This document shows, in pieces, positions 39,508-49,509 of a DNA stretch of 64,000 nucleotides. This stretch comes from Mesorhizobium sp. B4-1-3 (GTDB taxonomy: Bacteria; Pseudomonadota; Alphaproteobacteria; Rhizobiales; Rhizobiaceae), in assembly GCF_006439355.1 (NCBI RefSeq), contig NZ_VFTG01000002.1:310001-374000 (forward strand), written 5' to 3'. Below the pieces are notes generated by a model, which saw nothing but the letters and a program-made list of their open reading frames with translations, had not been told where the DNA came from and made no database searches. The translations under genes were made by a program, and so were the position numbers. Within the stretch, counting starts at the first letter, position 1. Each line of letters opens with the position of its first letter.

Positions 39508-40931
39508 TCGCCGAGTGGAGTCACGAGGTCGTTCTGGCCGCCACCGTCCTTTCCTGGTTCATCATCGCGGCTGGGTTGGCGCAGACAACGATCTACCTCC
39601 TGCAACTCGTTTTTGCCGGTTACGCGCTGTCCAAGCGCCCGCCGGTGGCGCGCTCGGCGTTGCTATGGCAGCGCTATGGCGACGTCGCGCCGCCGATCGC
39701 GCTGCTGGTTCCGGCCTATAACGAGGCACTGAACGTGGTCGAGAGCGTGCATTCGATGCTCGCGCTCGAATATCCGAATTTCGAGGTGGTCGTCATCAAT
39801 GACGGCTCGAAGGACGACACGCTGCAACGCCTGATCGATGCCTTTAAGCTGATGAAGTTCCAACGGCCCTTTGAGGAGGCGCTCGCCCACCAGCCGATCC
39901 GCGGCCTCTATTCCTCGCCGATGACGGAACGGCTGTTCGTGGTCGACAAGGAAAATGGCGGCAAGGCCGATGCCCAGAACGCTGGCATCAATGTTTGCCG
40001 CGCGCCGCTCTTCTGCGTCATCGACGGCGACTCCATCCTCGAGCCGGATGCCTTGATGCGCGCTGCCCAGCCCTTCATCGACGACCCCGAGCGCACCATT
40101 GCCGTGGGCGGCACGATCCGCATCGCCAATGGTTCGAAGATCGAGGCGGGCAGGGTGCGCGAGGTCCACCTCCCGCGCCGCTTGCTCCCTTTGTTTCAGG
40201 TGGTCGAATATTTGCGCGCCTTCCTCATGGCGCGACTGGCCTGGAGCAGCATCAACACGCTGATGCTTGTCTCCGGAGCCTTCGGCATGTTCCGCCGCGC
40301 GGAAGTGGTGGCGGTGGGCGGCTTCACCAAGGGTTCGATGGGCGAGGACCTCGACCTCGTCATCAAGCTGCACCGCCATATGCGCGATAAAAACCGCAAA
40401 TACCGCATCCAGTTCATTCCCGAGCCGGTGTGCTGGACCGAGGCGCCGGAATCGCTGAGCGTGCTCGCCCGCCAGCGCTCCCGCTGGCAGCGCGGCGCGC
40501 TCGAATGCTTCTTCCGCTATCGCTCGATGCTGTTCAATCCGCGCTACGGCCGCGTCGGCTTCCTCGGCTTCGGCCACATCCTGATTGTCGACGTGCTGGG
40601 GCCGGTGGCGGAGGTGCTGGGCTACATCCTGATCCCGGCCTTCTGGCTGCTCGGCATTCTTTCGGCGGAATATCTTCTCGCCTTCACCGCGCTCATCTTC
40701 ACCTATGGGGTCTGCGTCAGCGTCTGCTCGCTGATCCTCGAAGAGGCCGAGCTGCAGCGCTTTCCTCGCGCCAGGGACCTTGCCGTGCTGACAGCCGCCG
40801 CCGTCATCGAGAATTTCGGCTATCGCCAGCTCAATAATTTCTGGCGCGTGAAGGGCTGGTGGCAATATCTGCGCGGTAACCAGGGCTGGGGCGAGATGAC
40901 CAGGACCGGGCTCGGTGCCGCCAAGAAATAG
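39504..40931 (+). CDS. Processive family-2 glycosyltransferase
   Basis: A 475-residue inner-membrane glycosyltransferase. It has an N-terminal helix (8-40), a GT-A catalytic domain (about 62-330) and three or four C-terminal helices. Catalytic motifs of processive polymerases are all present: PAYNEALNVVE, NDGSKDD, D174-G-D176, GED at 280-282 and QRSRW at 324-328. This resembles PgaC, NodC, hyaluronan synthase and cellulose synthase, so it should make and extrude a linear polysaccharide. The sugar cannot be inferred. ATGA overlap with the HEAT gene shows tight coupling. Confidence 0.9.
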   Translation: MIAEWSHEVVLAATVLSWFIIAAGLAQTTIYLLQLVFAGYALSKRPPVARSALLWQRYGDVAPPIALLVPAYNEALNVVESVHSMLALEYPNFEVVVINDGSKDDTLQRLIDAFKLMKFQRPFEEALAHQPIRGLYSSPMTERLFVVDKENGGKADAQNAGINVCRAPLFCVIDGDSILEPDALMRAAQPFIDDPERTIAVGGTIRIANGSKIEAGRVREVHLPRRLLPLFQVVEYLRAFLMARLAWSSINTLMLVSGAFGMFRRAEVVAVGGFTKGSMGEDLDLVIKLHRHMRDKNRKYRIQFIPEPVCWTEAPESLSVLARQRSRWQRGALECFFRYRSMLFNPRYGRVGFLGFGHILIVDVLGPVAEVLGYILIPAFWLLGILSAEYLLAFTALIFTYGVCVSVCSLILEEAELQRFPRARDLAVLTAAAVIENFGYRQLNNFWRVKGWWQYLRGNQGWGEMTRTGLGAAKK

Positions 40932-40932
40932 G

Positions 40933-40954
40933 CCCCGGCGGCTTCAGGCCGGGG
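40933..40954 (+). terminator. Hairpin after the glycosyltransferase gene
   Basis: CCCCGGC (40933-40939) pairs with GCCGGGG (40948-40954) around an eight-base loop, two bases past the stop and before the convergent Hpt gene. No T-run follows on the plus strand, so termination strength is uncertain. Confidence 0.5.
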
Positions 40955-40983
40955 TCATTCACACCGGGATTAGCCCGCGCCAT

Positions 40984-41247
40984 TCACGCCAGCGTCCCCT
41001 CGATCTCCGCGATCAAGCCATCAAGCGCCGCCCGCACGCTCGCGCCATCCGCCTGCTCGACGAGCAGCGTCTCCAGCGCGGACGCGCGCGCGCTGATTTC
41101 AGCGAAGCCGAATGTGCCGGCGGCGCCGGCGAGCGAATGGGCGAGGCGGACCAGCGGGTCGTTGCCGGGCAGGGGAGCAGCCTGATGCGCGATGGCCTTC
41201 AGCTCGGCGAGTTGATCGGCGCAGCGGGCGAGGAAGCGTTGGCGCAA
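40984..41247 (-). CDS. Hpt (histidine phosphotransfer) domain protein
   Basis: The frame encodes an Hpt four-helix domain with the phospho-acceptor motif RLAHSLAGAAGTFGF (consensus HxLKGxAxxxG) and C-terminal helices. It could relay phosphate between the hybrid kinase at 33231 and the lone receivers. The start is uncertain. The frame is open upstream through and beyond the tRNA-Pro gene, but no in-frame ATG or GTG lies between the tRNA and the domain. The first usual start is a TTG at 41247 (87 residues) without a ribosome binding site. Residues before it (SGGASLIPNDPFAP) look plausible as protein, so a non-standard start nearer the tRNA is possible. Confidence 0.72.
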   Translation of the reverse strand: MRQRFLARCADQLAELKAIAHQAAPLPGNDPLVRLAHSLAGAAGTFGFAEISARASALETLLVEQADGASVRAALDGLIAEIEGTLA

Positions 41248-41305
41248 CGGGGCGAAGGGATCGTTTGGGATGAGGCTGGCTCCACCGCTAGCCCATTGTT
41301 TTTTC

Positions 41306-41382
41306 TGGTCGGAGTGGCAGGATTTGAACCTGCGACCCCCTCGTCCCGAACGAGGTGCGCTACCAGACTGCGCTACACTCCG
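41306..41382 (-). tRNA. tRNA-Pro (anticodon CGG)
   Basis: Read on the minus strand, acceptor arms CGGAGTG and CACTCCG pair fully and are followed by A and an encoded CCA. The anticodon stem is CCTCG/CGAGG with loop TTCGGGA, giving CGG for proline codon CCG. The T-arm GCAGG-TTCAAAT-CCTGC and the D-loop with GGTAGC are standard. The gene is 77 bases long with CCA. Confidence 0.97.
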
Positions 41383-41397
41383 TGACCAGACCGCGGG

Positions 41398-41426
41398 CTT
41401 ATAGCTGCCGCTTTCCGATCCTGCAA
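41398..41426 (-). promoter_or_regulatory. Candidate tRNA-Pro promoter
   Basis: On the minus strand TTGCAG (41426-41421) is followed after 17 bases by TATAAG (41403-41398), placing the start about 8-10 bases before the tRNA. The same transcript could continue into the Hpt gene. Confidence 0.65.
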
Positions 41427-41572
41427 GCGTCAATGACAGCACTTCTGTCGCATTTCCTTTCTTTCGCGAAGCTTGCCCGAATGGCATAGGATTTGGCTGC
41501 GAGGTAAAGGTGGGCTTAAAGGCTTTGTCGTAAGTCCAGCGCGTCGGAGCCGGACGTTTGACAAGGTCGTTC

Positions 41573-43813
41573 ATGAGTCAGCGTATCGTCAGTTTTGTCA
41601 TGAGCGGCGGCGTCGGCTCGCGGCTGTGGCCGCTGTCGCGCGAGGACAATCCCAAGCAGTTCCACGATTTTTCCGGCGACGGCTCGATGCTGGCGAAAAC
41701 CTTGCGCCGCCTTGCGGCGCGGCCGCAGGGCGAGACGCCGATCTTCCTGATCGCCGCGGAGCGTCACGCCGAGCGCGTCCATGCCGACCTTGCGGGCATC
41801 GATCTCGGTGGCGGCGGGCCGCTGTTCGAGCCGACGGGCCGCAACACGGCTGCCGCGGTGGCGCTGGCCAGCCTGCGCACGCTCTCCGAATATGGCGACG
41901 AGCTTGTGCTGGTGGTCCCGTCCGATCATGAGATTTCGACGACCGCTCAGTTCTGGCAGAGCATCGAGGCAGGCGCGGCTGCGGCAAATGCCGGGCGGCT
42001 CGTGGTGTTCGGCCTCAAGCCGACCCAGCCCGAGACGGGCTACGGCTATATCGAGGTCGGGACCGGCAGGGACGGCGTCTTCGACGTCTCGCGCTTCGTC
42101 GAGAAGCCCGATCTCGCCACCGCGCAGGCCTATCTCGACGACGGCAGCTTCTACTGGAACACCGGCATCTTCCTGTTCCGCGCCGGCGCCATGCGCGACG
42201 CCTTCGCGGCCTATGAACCGAAAATCTGGCAGGCGACGGAGACCGCCTACGAGGCCGCGACCAGCGATCTGTCCGGCCTCTATATGCCGCTGGACCTTTA
42301 TTCCGAGATCCCGTCGACCTCTATAGACTACGCCATCATGGAGCGCGCGAAAGACATCGCGATGGTGCCGGCCGGCTTCCGCTGGAACGATCTCGGCTCC
42401 TGGCAGTCGCTGCTGGATGTCGGCCCGTCCGATGGGCAGGGCAACGTCATCGTCGGAGACGTCGTCGCCATCGATTGCGAGAACTCCTATATCCGCAGCG
42501 AAGGTCGCCTGCTGTCGGCCATCGGCATGAAGGACGTGGCCATCGTCTCCACCGCCGATGCCACCTTCGTCGCCCCAGTGAGCCATAGCCAGCACGTCAA
42601 GAAGATCGTCGAGCAGCTGGAGAAATCCGGCCGGCTGGAGACGCGGTTCACGCCGGCGCATGACCGTGTCATCGAGAGTGGCGCCTGGCGGCGGCGCGTG
42701 CGCCACTGGCTGTTCGAGGAGACGCTGCCGCTGTGGTCGACGGTCGGCGTAGACGAGCGCCATGGCGGTTTCCACGAGGCGCTGCGCTTCGATGCCTCGC
42801 CGCTGATGAAGCCGAAGCGCATGCGCACCCAGGCGCGTCAGGTCTATGCCTTCGCGGTAGCCAAGGAGCACGGCTGGGACGGCCCGGCGGACCGGCTGAT
42901 CGCGCATGGCATCGACTTCATGGCGGGGCAGGGCCGCACCGACCGCGGCGGCTGGGTGCGCACGTTCAACATCGACGGCTCGGTCGCCGATCCGGTGGAG
43001 GATGCTTACGATCATTCCTGCGTGCTTTTGGCGCTCGCCCACGCCCATATGTCGGGGCACCCCGACGCGTTACGGCTCGGCGAGGAGACGTTTTCCTTCC
43101 TCGATGCGCATCTGGAAGACGCCCGCATGACCGGCTTTCTGGAAACCTCCGACGGTGCGGAAGAACGGCGTTCCAATCCGCACATGCATCTGCTGGAGGC
43201 TTTCCTTGCCTGGCACAAGGCGACGGGCGAGCGCGCTTATCTGCGCCGCGCCGCGCGCATCATCGACCTTTTCCGCAGCCATTTCTTCGATGCCGAAAGC
43301 TGGACGTTGGGCGAATATTTCGACGAGGGTTGGAAACCGGCGGCGGGTGAGAGGCGGAGCTGGACCGAGCCCGGCCATCATTTCGAATGGGCCTCGCTGC
43401 TGGTCGATTTCGCTGCCCGCAGCGGCCAAGGCGAACTCACCGCCTTCGCCCGCAAGCTTTATGCCTCGGCCGTTGCCAACGGCCTCAACCGCGCCACCGG
43501 CCTCGCCTATGGCGCCGTTTCTCGGCAGGGCTTGCCGCTCGACACGGTCTCGCGCAGCTGGCCGCAGGCCGAGGCGATCAAGGCGGCGATCGCGCTCGAC
43601 GGCTCGGGCGGGCCCGACCTCAAGCCCGAAATCGAAGCGCGCGTCGGCCGCCTGTTCCGCTGGCACATCGATCCGGCGCCGCTCGGTCTGTGGATCGACC
43701 GCATCGACGAGCGCGGCCGCTCACTGGCGACCGAGGTGCCGGCCAGCATCTTTTACCACCTGGTCTGTGCGCTGACGCAATATCTGGATGGGACGGCGGA
43801 GAGGTCTCAGTAG
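41573..43813 (+). CDS. Mannose-1-phosphate guanylyltransferase fused to AGE-family epimerase/isomerase
   Basis: A 746-residue two-domain protein. Residues 1 to about 355 are a sugar-1-phosphate nucleotidyltransferase of the ManC/CpsB type: [40 protein letters not shown] and RWNDLGSWQ. From about 375 to the end it is an (alpha/alpha)6-barrel of the N-acylglucosamine 2-epimerase superfamily ([43 protein letters not shown]), the fold used by rhizobial mannose-6-phosphate isomerase. The isomerase half probably makes mannose 6-phosphate and the first half GDP-mannose; a phosphomannomutase is needed between them. AAGG precedes the ATG at 41573. It converges with betB. Confidence 0.88.
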   Translation: MSQRIVSFVMSGGVGSRLWPLSREDNPKQFHDFSGDGSMLAKTLRRLAARPQGETPIFLIAAERHAERVHADLAGIDLGGGGPLFEPTGRNTAAAVALASLRTLSEYGDELVLVVPSDHEISTTAQFWQSIEAGAAAANAGRLVVFGLKPTQPETGYGYIEVGTGRDGVFDVSRFVEKPDLATAQAYLDDGSFYWNTGIFLFRAGAMRDAFAAYEPKIWQATETAYEAATSDLSGLYMPLDLYSEIPSTSIDYAIMERAKDIAMVPAGFRWNDLGSWQSLLDVGPSDGQGNVIVGDVVAIDCENSYIRSEGRLLSAIGMKDVAIVSTADATFVAPVSHSQHVKKIVEQLEKSGRLETRFTPAHDRVIESGAWRRRVRHWLFEETLPLWSTVGVDERHGGFHEALRFDASPLMKPKRMRTQARQVYAFAVAKEHGWDGPADRLIAHGIDFMAGQGRTDRGGWVRTFNIDGSVADPVEDAYDHSCVLLALAHAHMSGHPDALRLGEETFSFLDAHLEDARMTGFLETSDGAEERRSNPHMHLLEAFLAWHKATGERAYLRRAARIIDLFRSHFFDAESWTLGEYFDEGWKPAAGERRSWTEPGHHFEWASLLVDFAARSGQGELTAFARKLYASAVANGLNRATGLAYGAVSRQGLPLDTVSRSWPQAEAIKAAIALDGSGGPDLKPEIEARVGRLFRWHIDPAPLGLWIDRIDERGRSLATEVPASIFYHLVCALTQYLDGTAERSQ

Positions 43814-45270
43814 GGCGCCGCCACGTCCCCGGTCTCGACATAGACCGCCTTCAGCTGGGAGTAATGCGCCAGCGCGGCTAGCGAATTCTCACGGCCGATG
43901 CCGGACTGCTTGACCCCGCCGAAGGGCATTTCCACCGGCGTCAGATTGTAGGCGTTGATCCAGCAGGTGCCGGCCTGCAGTTCGGCAATCACCCGGTGGG
44001 CGCGCGGCAGGTCGCGGGTGAATACGCCGGCCGCGAGGCCGAATTCGGTGTCGTTGGCGCGCTCGATCACCTCGTCCTCGCTGTCGAATTTCAAGACGCT
44101 CATCACCGGCCCGAAAATCTCTTCGCGCGCGATCCGCATGTTATCGGTGACATTGGTGAACACAGTCGGCTCGACGAAGAAGCCGCCTTCGAACCCTTGC
44201 AGCGACGGCACGTTGCCGCCAAAGGCGAGGCTCGCGCCATCCTGCTTGCCGGCCGCGATGTAGGAAACGACCTTATCCTGCTGCGCCTTGTTGACCAGCG
44301 GCCCCATCTGCGTTTCGGGATCGAGCGGGTCGCCGATGCGGATTTTCTTGGTGCGCTCGATCAGCCGGTCGACGAAGCGGTCATGAATGCCGTTCTGCAC
44401 GAAGACGCGCGTGCCGTTCGAGCAGATCTGCCCGGTGGAGTAAAAGTTGCCGAGCATGGCGCCGCCGATGGCGTTCTCGAGATCGGCGTCGTCGAAGACG
44501 ATCAGCGGCGACTTGCCGCCGAGTTCCATGGTGGCGTGCTTCATCTTGGAGCCGGCGAGCGAAAGCACCTTGCGGCCGGTCAGCACCGAGCCTGTCACCG
44601 AGACCTTTGCCACGATGTCGTGCCCGATGAGGCCGGCGCCGACATCCCCATAGCCCTGCACGACGTTGAACAACCCGTCGGGCAGGCCGGCCTCCGAGTA
44701 GATCTCGGCCAGCGCCAGCGCCGACAGCGGCGTGTTTTCCGACGGCTTGAACACCATGGCATTGCCCATGGCGAGCGCCGGTGCCGACTTCCACCCCGCG
44801 ATCTGGATCGGATAGTTCCAGGCGCCGATGCCGACGCACACGCCGAGCGGCTCCCTCCGCGTGTAGGCGAAGGGCCCACCAAGGTCGATCATCTCGCCGT
44901 TGAAGGCAGCGACCGCGCCGGCGAAATATTCCAGGCAGTCGGCTGCCGAAGGCGCATCCGCCACCAGTGTCTCCTGGATCGCCTTGCCGGTGTCGAGCGT
45001 CTCGATGCGGGCAAGATCGGCATTGCGCGCGCGCAGGATGTCGGCGGCCCGGCGCAGGATGCGGCCGCGCTCGACCGGCTTCAGCCGCGCCCAGGCCGGC
45101 TGCGCGGCGCGCGCGGCCTCGATGGCGAGTTCCAGAACGTTCGTCGTCGCTGAATGAAGCGTGGCGATGGTCTCGCCCGTCGCCGGATAGATCACCGGCA
45201 GCGGTGCACCGCCTTCGTCTTCAATATAGCGGCCGTTGACGTAGTGCGATGCCGTCGGTTGGGCGCGCAT
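43807..45270 (-). CDS. betB: Betaine aldehyde dehydrogenase (BetB)
   Basis: A 487-residue NAD(P)-dependent aldehyde dehydrogenase that oxidises betaine aldehyde to glycine betaine, an osmoprotectant and a carbon and nitrogen source in rhizobia. It has the cofactor motif GSVLTGRKV, the glutamate motif [12 protein letters not shown], the catalytic cysteine in [13 protein letters not shown] and the C-terminal [15 protein letters not shown]. The ATG at 45270 follows GGAGAAAGCC; an upstream extension to 45315 lacks homology. It is the last gene of the leftward bet operon and its stop overlaps the end of the convergent fusion gene by seven bases. Confidence 0.96.
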   Translation of the reverse strand: MRAQPTASHYVNGRYIEDEGGAPLPVIYPATGETIATLHSATTNVLELAIEAARAAQPAWARLKPVERGRILRRAADILRARNADLARIETLDTGKAIQETLVADAPSAADCLEYFAGAVAAFNGEMIDLGGPFAYTRREPLGVCVGIGAWNYPIQIAGWKSAPALAMGNAMVFKPSENTPLSALALAEIYSEAGLPDGLFNVVQGYGDVGAGLIGHDIVAKVSVTGSVLTGRKVLSLAGSKMKHATMELGGKSPLIVFDDADLENAIGGAMLGNFYSTGQICSNGTRVFVQNGIHDRFVDRLIERTKKIRIGDPLDPETQMGPLVNKAQQDKVVSYIAAGKQDGASLAFGGNVPSLQGFEGGFFVEPTVFTNVTDNMRIAREEIFGPVMSVLKFDSEDEVIERANDTEFGLAAGVFTRDLPRAHRVIAELQAGTCWINAYNLTPVEMPFGGVKQSGIGRENSLAALAHYSQLKAVYVETGDVAAPY

Positions 45271-45319
45271 GGCTTTCTCCAGAACTGTTGGCCGATCGGG
45301 TCGTCTGCCTGACAATGCC

Positions 45320-46972
45320 CTATCGGTCCGCCACCTGCCAGCGCGGATTGATCCAGGGTTCCTGGTTGGATGGCGCCAGCGGCGTGCGACCGAGGATATG
45401 ATCCGACGCCTTCTCGCCGGTCATGATCGACGGCGCGTTGAGATTGCCATTGGTCACACGCGGGAAGATCGAGGAATCGGCGACGCGCAGCCCCTCGACG
45501 CCGATCACCCGGCACTCGGGATCGACGACGGCGGTCAGGTCATCGGCGCGGCCCATCCTGCAGGTGCCGCAGGGGTGGTAGGCGCTCTCGGCGTGATCGC
45601 GGATGAAAGCATCGAGCTCGTCGTCGCTCCGCGCATGGCTGCCCGGCGAAATCTCCTTGCCGCGGAAGCCGTCGAAGGCCTTCTGGCCGAATATCTCGCG
45701 CGTCAGCCGGATACAGTGACGGAACTCGCTCCAGTCGTCCGGATGCGACATGTAGTTGAAGCGGATCACCGGCTTCGTCTTTGGATCCGGCGAGCGCAGC
45801 GTCACCGAGCCGCGCGACTTCGAGCGCATCGGCCCGACATGCGCCTGGAAACCGTGCGACTTCGCCGCCGATTTGCCGTCATAGCGCACCGCCGCCGGGA
45901 TGAAGTGGTACTGGATATCCGGGTAGTCGACGCCAGCCTGCGAGCGCACGAAGGCTGCCGCCTCGAAATGGTTGGTGGCGCCGAGCCCGCTCTTGAAGAA
46001 CAGCCACTGCGCGCCGATCAACGCCTTGGAAAAAGGATTTAGCACCGAGTTCAGCGTGATCGGTTTGGTCGATTCCTGCTGGATGTAGAGCTCCAGATGG
46101 TCCTGCAGATTGGCGCCGACGCCTGGCCGGTCGGCAACCACTTGGATGCCGTTTTCCTGGAGATGTGCGCCCGGGCCAATGCCGGACAGCATGAGGATCT
46201 TCGGCGAATTGATCGACGACGCCGCGACGATCACCTCACGCCGCGCCTTAACGACCTGAATTTGTTTGTTCGCTTCGATCTCGACGCCGACCGCACGTTG
46301 ATTCTCGATCACCACGCGCCGCGCGAAACCCTTGAGCAGGCTAACATTCCTGCGTTTGAGAGCCGGCTTCAGATACGCGTTCGCCGCCGACCAGCGGCGG
46401 CCGCCCAGAATGGTCTGCTCCATCGGCCCGAAACCTTCCTGCTTCGAGCCGTTATAGTCGTCGGTGAGCTCGAAACCGGCCTGACGTCCGGCCTCGATGA
46501 AGGCGCCGTAGAGCGGGTTCTTGCGTGTGCCGCGCTGCACATGCAGCGGGCCGCCTTTGCCTCGCCAGCCATCCTCGCCGCCCTGGGAATCCTCCATGCG
46601 CTTGAAATAGGGGAGCACGTCGGCGAACGCCCAGCCGGCGGCACCCTGTTCGGCCCAGTGATCGAAGTCATGCGCATGCCCGCGCACATAGACCATGCCG
46701 TTGATCGAGGACGAGCCGCCGATCACCTTGCCGCGCGGGGTGGCAAGCACGCGCCCGCCGAGATGCGGCTCCGGCTCGCTGGCGAAGCCCCAATCGTAAA
46801 GGCTCATGTTGAGCGGGATCGACAGCGCCGACGGCATCTGGATCAGCGGCCCCATATCGGTGCCGCCGAACTCGATGACGATCACCGAGTGCTTGCCGTC
46901 TTCCGACAGCCGGTAGGCCATGGCCGAGCCGGCGGAGCCGGAGCCGATGATGACGAAATCCGCTTCAAGCAT
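45320..46972 (-). CDS. betA: Choline dehydrogenase (BetA)
   Basis: A 550-residue FAD-dependent GMC oxidoreductase that oxidises choline to betaine aldehyde at the membrane. The FAD-binding motif is [17 protein letters not shown] at the N-terminus. Further GMC signatures are [22 protein letters not shown] and [18 protein letters not shown]; the catalytic His is in [13 protein letters not shown], with [20 protein letters not shown] at the end. It begins three bases after the dehydratase gene and precedes betB by 49 bases. Confidence 0.96.
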   Translation of the reverse strand: MLEADFVIIGSGSAGSAMAYRLSEDGKHSVIVIEFGGTDMGPLIQMPSALSIPLNMSLYDWGFASEPEPHLGGRVLATPRGKVIGGSSSINGMVYVRGHAHDFDHWAEQGAAGWAFADVLPYFKRMEDSQGGEDGWRGKGGPLHVQRGTRKNPLYGAFIEAGRQAGFELTDDYNGSKQEGFGPMEQTILGGRRWSAANAYLKPALKRRNVSLLKGFARRVVIENQRAVGVEIEANKQIQVVKARREVIVAASSINSPKILMLSGIGPGAHLQENGIQVVADRPGVGANLQDHLELYIQQESTKPITLNSVLNPFSKALIGAQWLFFKSGLGATNHFEAAAFVRSQAGVDYPDIQYHFIPAAVRYDGKSAAKSHGFQAHVGPMRSKSRGSVTLRSPDPKTKPVIRFNYMSHPDDWSEFRHCIRLTREIFGQKAFDGFRGKEISPGSHARSDDELDAFIRDHAESAYHPCGTCRMGRADDLTAVVDPECRVIGVEGLRVADSSIFPRVTNGNLNAPSIMTGEKASDHILGRTPLAPSNQEPWINPRWQVADR

Positions 46973-46975
46973 TGT

Positions 46976-47983
46976 TCATACGCGCCCATCGTTCATGTGC
47001 GAGATGAAATCGGCGAGCGAGACATTGCCGCCGGTTGCAACCACAAGGACGGTTTTCCCCGCCACATCCACCTTGCCGCCAAGAAGGGCGGCGAGCGATG
47101 CGGCACCCGAAGGCTCCAGCACCAGCTTCATCCGCTCGAAGGCGATCTTCATAGCCCGCCGCACCGAGGCGTCATCGACAGTGACGCCGCGCACACCGGC
47201 GGCGCTGACGGCCGCGAAGGGCGCGTCGCCTGGCTTGCGCGCCATCAGCCCGTCGCAGATCGATTTCGGCCCGATCGGCATCGTCTCGATCGCTCCATGC
47301 GCGAGCGACGAGCCCATGCCGTTGAAACCCTCCGGCTCGACGGCGATGACCCCGGTCTTCGGCGACAGATAGTGGAAGGCGAGCGAGACGCCGCCGATCA
47401 GTCCGCCGCCGCCGACCGAGCAGAACACCAGATCGGCATGCGCCTTCTTCATGGCCAACTGGTCGAGCGCTTCCAGTCCGGCGCCGGCCTGGCCGGCGAC
47501 GATCTCCGGATCGTCGAAGGGATGGAGCAAGGTGAGGTGCTCGGTATCGGCGATCTCGCGCGCCTTTGCGGCCGCAACCTCCTCACGCGCGCGCTCGCCA
47601 TGGTCGGTCAGCACCACGCGCGCGCCATAACCGGCCGTCGCGTCGCGCTTGGCGGCGGGCGCGTCGATCGGCATGACGATCGTGACCGGAATGCTCAGCG
47701 CCTGGCCGGCGGCCGCCAGTCCCTGTGCGAAATTGCCGGAGGAATAGGCCACCACGCCCTTTTTCGCTTCATCCGGCGTAAGCCGGCTCAGCCGCCAATA
47801 GGCCCCGCGCACCTTGAAGGAGCCGGCCCATTGCAGCGACTCCGGCTTGACGAAGACGCGCGCGGCGCCGGTTTCCCTGGCCAAGGCCGCGGACTCCAGG
47901 AGCGGCGTCACCTGCGTGGCCGCCGAGGTGACGGCATAGGCCTGCCTCAGGTGGTCGAGGGTAGGGACGAGAATGTCTGCCAT
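46976..47983 (-). CDS. Serine/threonine dehydratase-like PLP enzyme within the bet operon
   Basis: A 335-residue fold-type II PLP enzyme of the threonine/serine ammonia-lyase family. The PLP lysine is in GSFKVRGA, an SGNFAQG motif binds the substrate carboxylate, and SVGGGGLIGGV binds the phosphate. There is no C-terminal ACT domain, so it is the catabolic type and resembles EutB-like dehydratases of ectoine degradation. It is inserted between betC and betA, unlike the S. meliloti order betI-C-B-A. One rationale is that betaine demethylation yields glycine and then serine, which this enzyme could deaminate to pyruvate; that is inference. An ATG at 47986 overlapping the betC stop is an alternative start, but 47983 has better spacing from AGAGG. 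Confidence 0.85.
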   Translation of the reverse strand: MADILVPTLDHLRQAYAVTSAATQVTPLLESAALARETGAARVFVKPESLQWAGSFKVRGAYWRLSRLTPDEAKKGVVAYSSGNFAQGLAAAGQALSIPVTIVMPIDAPAAKRDATAGYGARVVLTDHGERAREEVAAAKAREIADTEHLTLLHPFDDPEIVAGQAGAGLEALDQLAMKKAHADLVFCSVGGGGLIGGVSLAFHYLSPKTGVIAVEPEGFNGMGSSLAHGAIETMPIGPKSICDGLMARKPGDAPFAAVSAAGVRGVTVDDASVRRAMKIAFERMKLVLEPSGAASLAALLGGKVDVAGKTVLVVATGGNVSLADFISHMNDGRV

Positions 47984-49509
47984 CATTCGCCTCTCGGATA
48001 CCGTTTGCTCTCTTCGAGATTGTCGAGGTTCATGTGATTGCGCATGTAGCGTTCCGACGCCTTCTGCAGGGGTTGGAACTCCCACGGGTAGTAGGCGCCG
48101 TTGCGCAGCGCCGGATAGATGACCCAGCGGCGCGCCTGGCTTTCGCGCACGGCGGCGTCGAAGCTCGCCATGTTCCAGCGCGCGCGAACCTTTTCCATGA
48201 AGGCCGAGACCAGATCGGCGTGGGCCGGGCTGGCGGCGAGATTGTCGATCTCGCGCGGATCGGCGTCGAGGTCGAAGAGCTGCGGCGGATCGAGCTCGCA
48301 ATGGACGAATTTGTATTTGCCCTCGCGGATCGCCACCATCGGCGCGTAGGAGCCTTCGGCCGCATATTCCATCAGCACCGGCGCCGAGCGCTCCTTGCCG
48401 CCCGCAAGCGGCAGCAGCGATTGGCCGTCCGTCCATGGCGCTATCGCGCTCGTGTCGATGCCGGCGAGGTCGCAGAGCGTCGGCGCCACGTCGAGATTGG
48501 AGACAGGCGTCCCGATCAGCCCGGCCTCGATGCCTCTGCCGGCCATCATGAAAGGCACCCGCGCTGCGCCCTCGTAGAAGCACATCTTGAACCACAGGCC
48601 GCGCTCGCCCAGCATGTCGCCATGGTCCGAGCAGAACAGCACGATCGTGTCGTTAGCCATGCGGGTGCGCTCCAGCACCGACAGCAATTCGCCGACCTTC
48701 TCGTCGAGATAGGAGATGTTGGCGAAATAGCCGCGGCGCGAGCGGCGGATATGTTCCGGCGTGATGTCGAAACTGTCGTAGTCGGATGCCTTGTAGAGCC
48801 GCTTCGAATGCGGGTCCTGGCTGTCGTAGGGAATGAAGCCCACCTCCGGTTCCAACGCCGGGCAGTCCTCGTAAAGGTCCCAGTATTTGCGCCGCGCGAC
48901 ATAGGGATCGTGCGGATGCGTGAAGGAAACGGTCAGGCACCAGGGGCGCCGGTCCGCGTCATCCGAGACACGTGCGAACTCGTATAGCTTCTGCGTCGCA
49001 TGGAAGGCGACCTCGTCGTCATATTCCATCTGATTGGTGATCTCGGCGACGCCGGCGCCGGTCACCGAACCCAGATTGTGGTACCACCAGTCGATGCGCT
49101 CGCCTGGCTTGCGGTAGTCCGGCGTCCAGCCGAAATCGGCAGGATAGATGTCGGTGGTGAGCCGCTCTTCGAAACCGTGCAACTGGTCGGGACCGACGAA
49201 ATGCATCTTGCCGGAAAGCACCGTGTGATAGCCGGCGCTGCGCAGATGATGCGCGTAGGTCGGGATCGAGGAGGCAAACTCGGCGGCGTTGTCATAGACC
49301 TGGGTGCGCGAAGGCAGTTGCCCGCTCATGAACGAGGCGCGGCCCGGGGCGCAGAGCGGCGAGGCGGTATAGTTGTTGGCGAAGCGCGCTGAGCGCTGGG
49401 CGAGCGCCTTCAGATGCGGCGCATGCAGGAACTCGGCCGGGCCGTCCGGGAAAAGCGTGCCGTTGAGCTGATCGACCATGGCGATCAGGAAATTGGGTCG
49501 GGTCGTCAA
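47983..49509 (-). CDS. betC: Choline-sulfatase (BetC)
   Basis: A 508-residue sulfatase that hydrolyses choline-O-sulfate to choline and sulfate in the cytoplasm; there is no signal peptide. The formylglycine site is C53 in [14 protein letters not shown], matching C-x-P-x-R. The metal-binding start [12 protein letters not shown] and [14 protein letters not shown] are also family motifs. The C-terminal segment [41 protein letters not shown] is typical of choline-sulfatases. Its start overlaps the betI stop (ATGA). Confidence 0.96.
   Translation of the reverse strand: MTTRPNFLIAMVDQLNGTLFPDGPAEFLHAPHLKALAQRSARFANNYTASPLCAPGRASFMSGQLPSRTQVYDNAAEFASSIPTYAHHLRSAGYHTVLSGKMHFVGPDQLHGFEERLTTDIYPADFGWTPDYRKPGERIDWWYHNLGSVTGAGVAEITNQMEYDDEVAFHATQKLYEFARVSDDADRRPWCLTVSFTHPHDPYVARRKYWDLYEDCPALEPEVGFIPYDSQDPHSKRLYKASDYDSFDITPEHIRRSRRGYFANISYLDEKVGELLSVLERTRMANDTIVLFCSDHGDMLGERGLWFKMCFYEGAARVPFMMAGRGIEAGLIGTPVSNLDVAPTLCDLAGIDTSAIAPWTDGQSLLPLAGGKERSAPVLMEYAAEGSYAPMVAIREGKYKFVHCELDPPQLFDLDADPREIDNLAASPAHADLVSAFMEKVRARWNMASFDAAVRESQARRWVIYPALRNGAYYPWEFQPLQKASERYMRNHMNLDNLEESKRYPRGE

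Noticed and set aside
46976..48595. A 539-codon frame extending the dehydratase upstream
   Set aside because: The extension is a shadow of betC; homology starts at the ATG at 47983 next to the betC stop.
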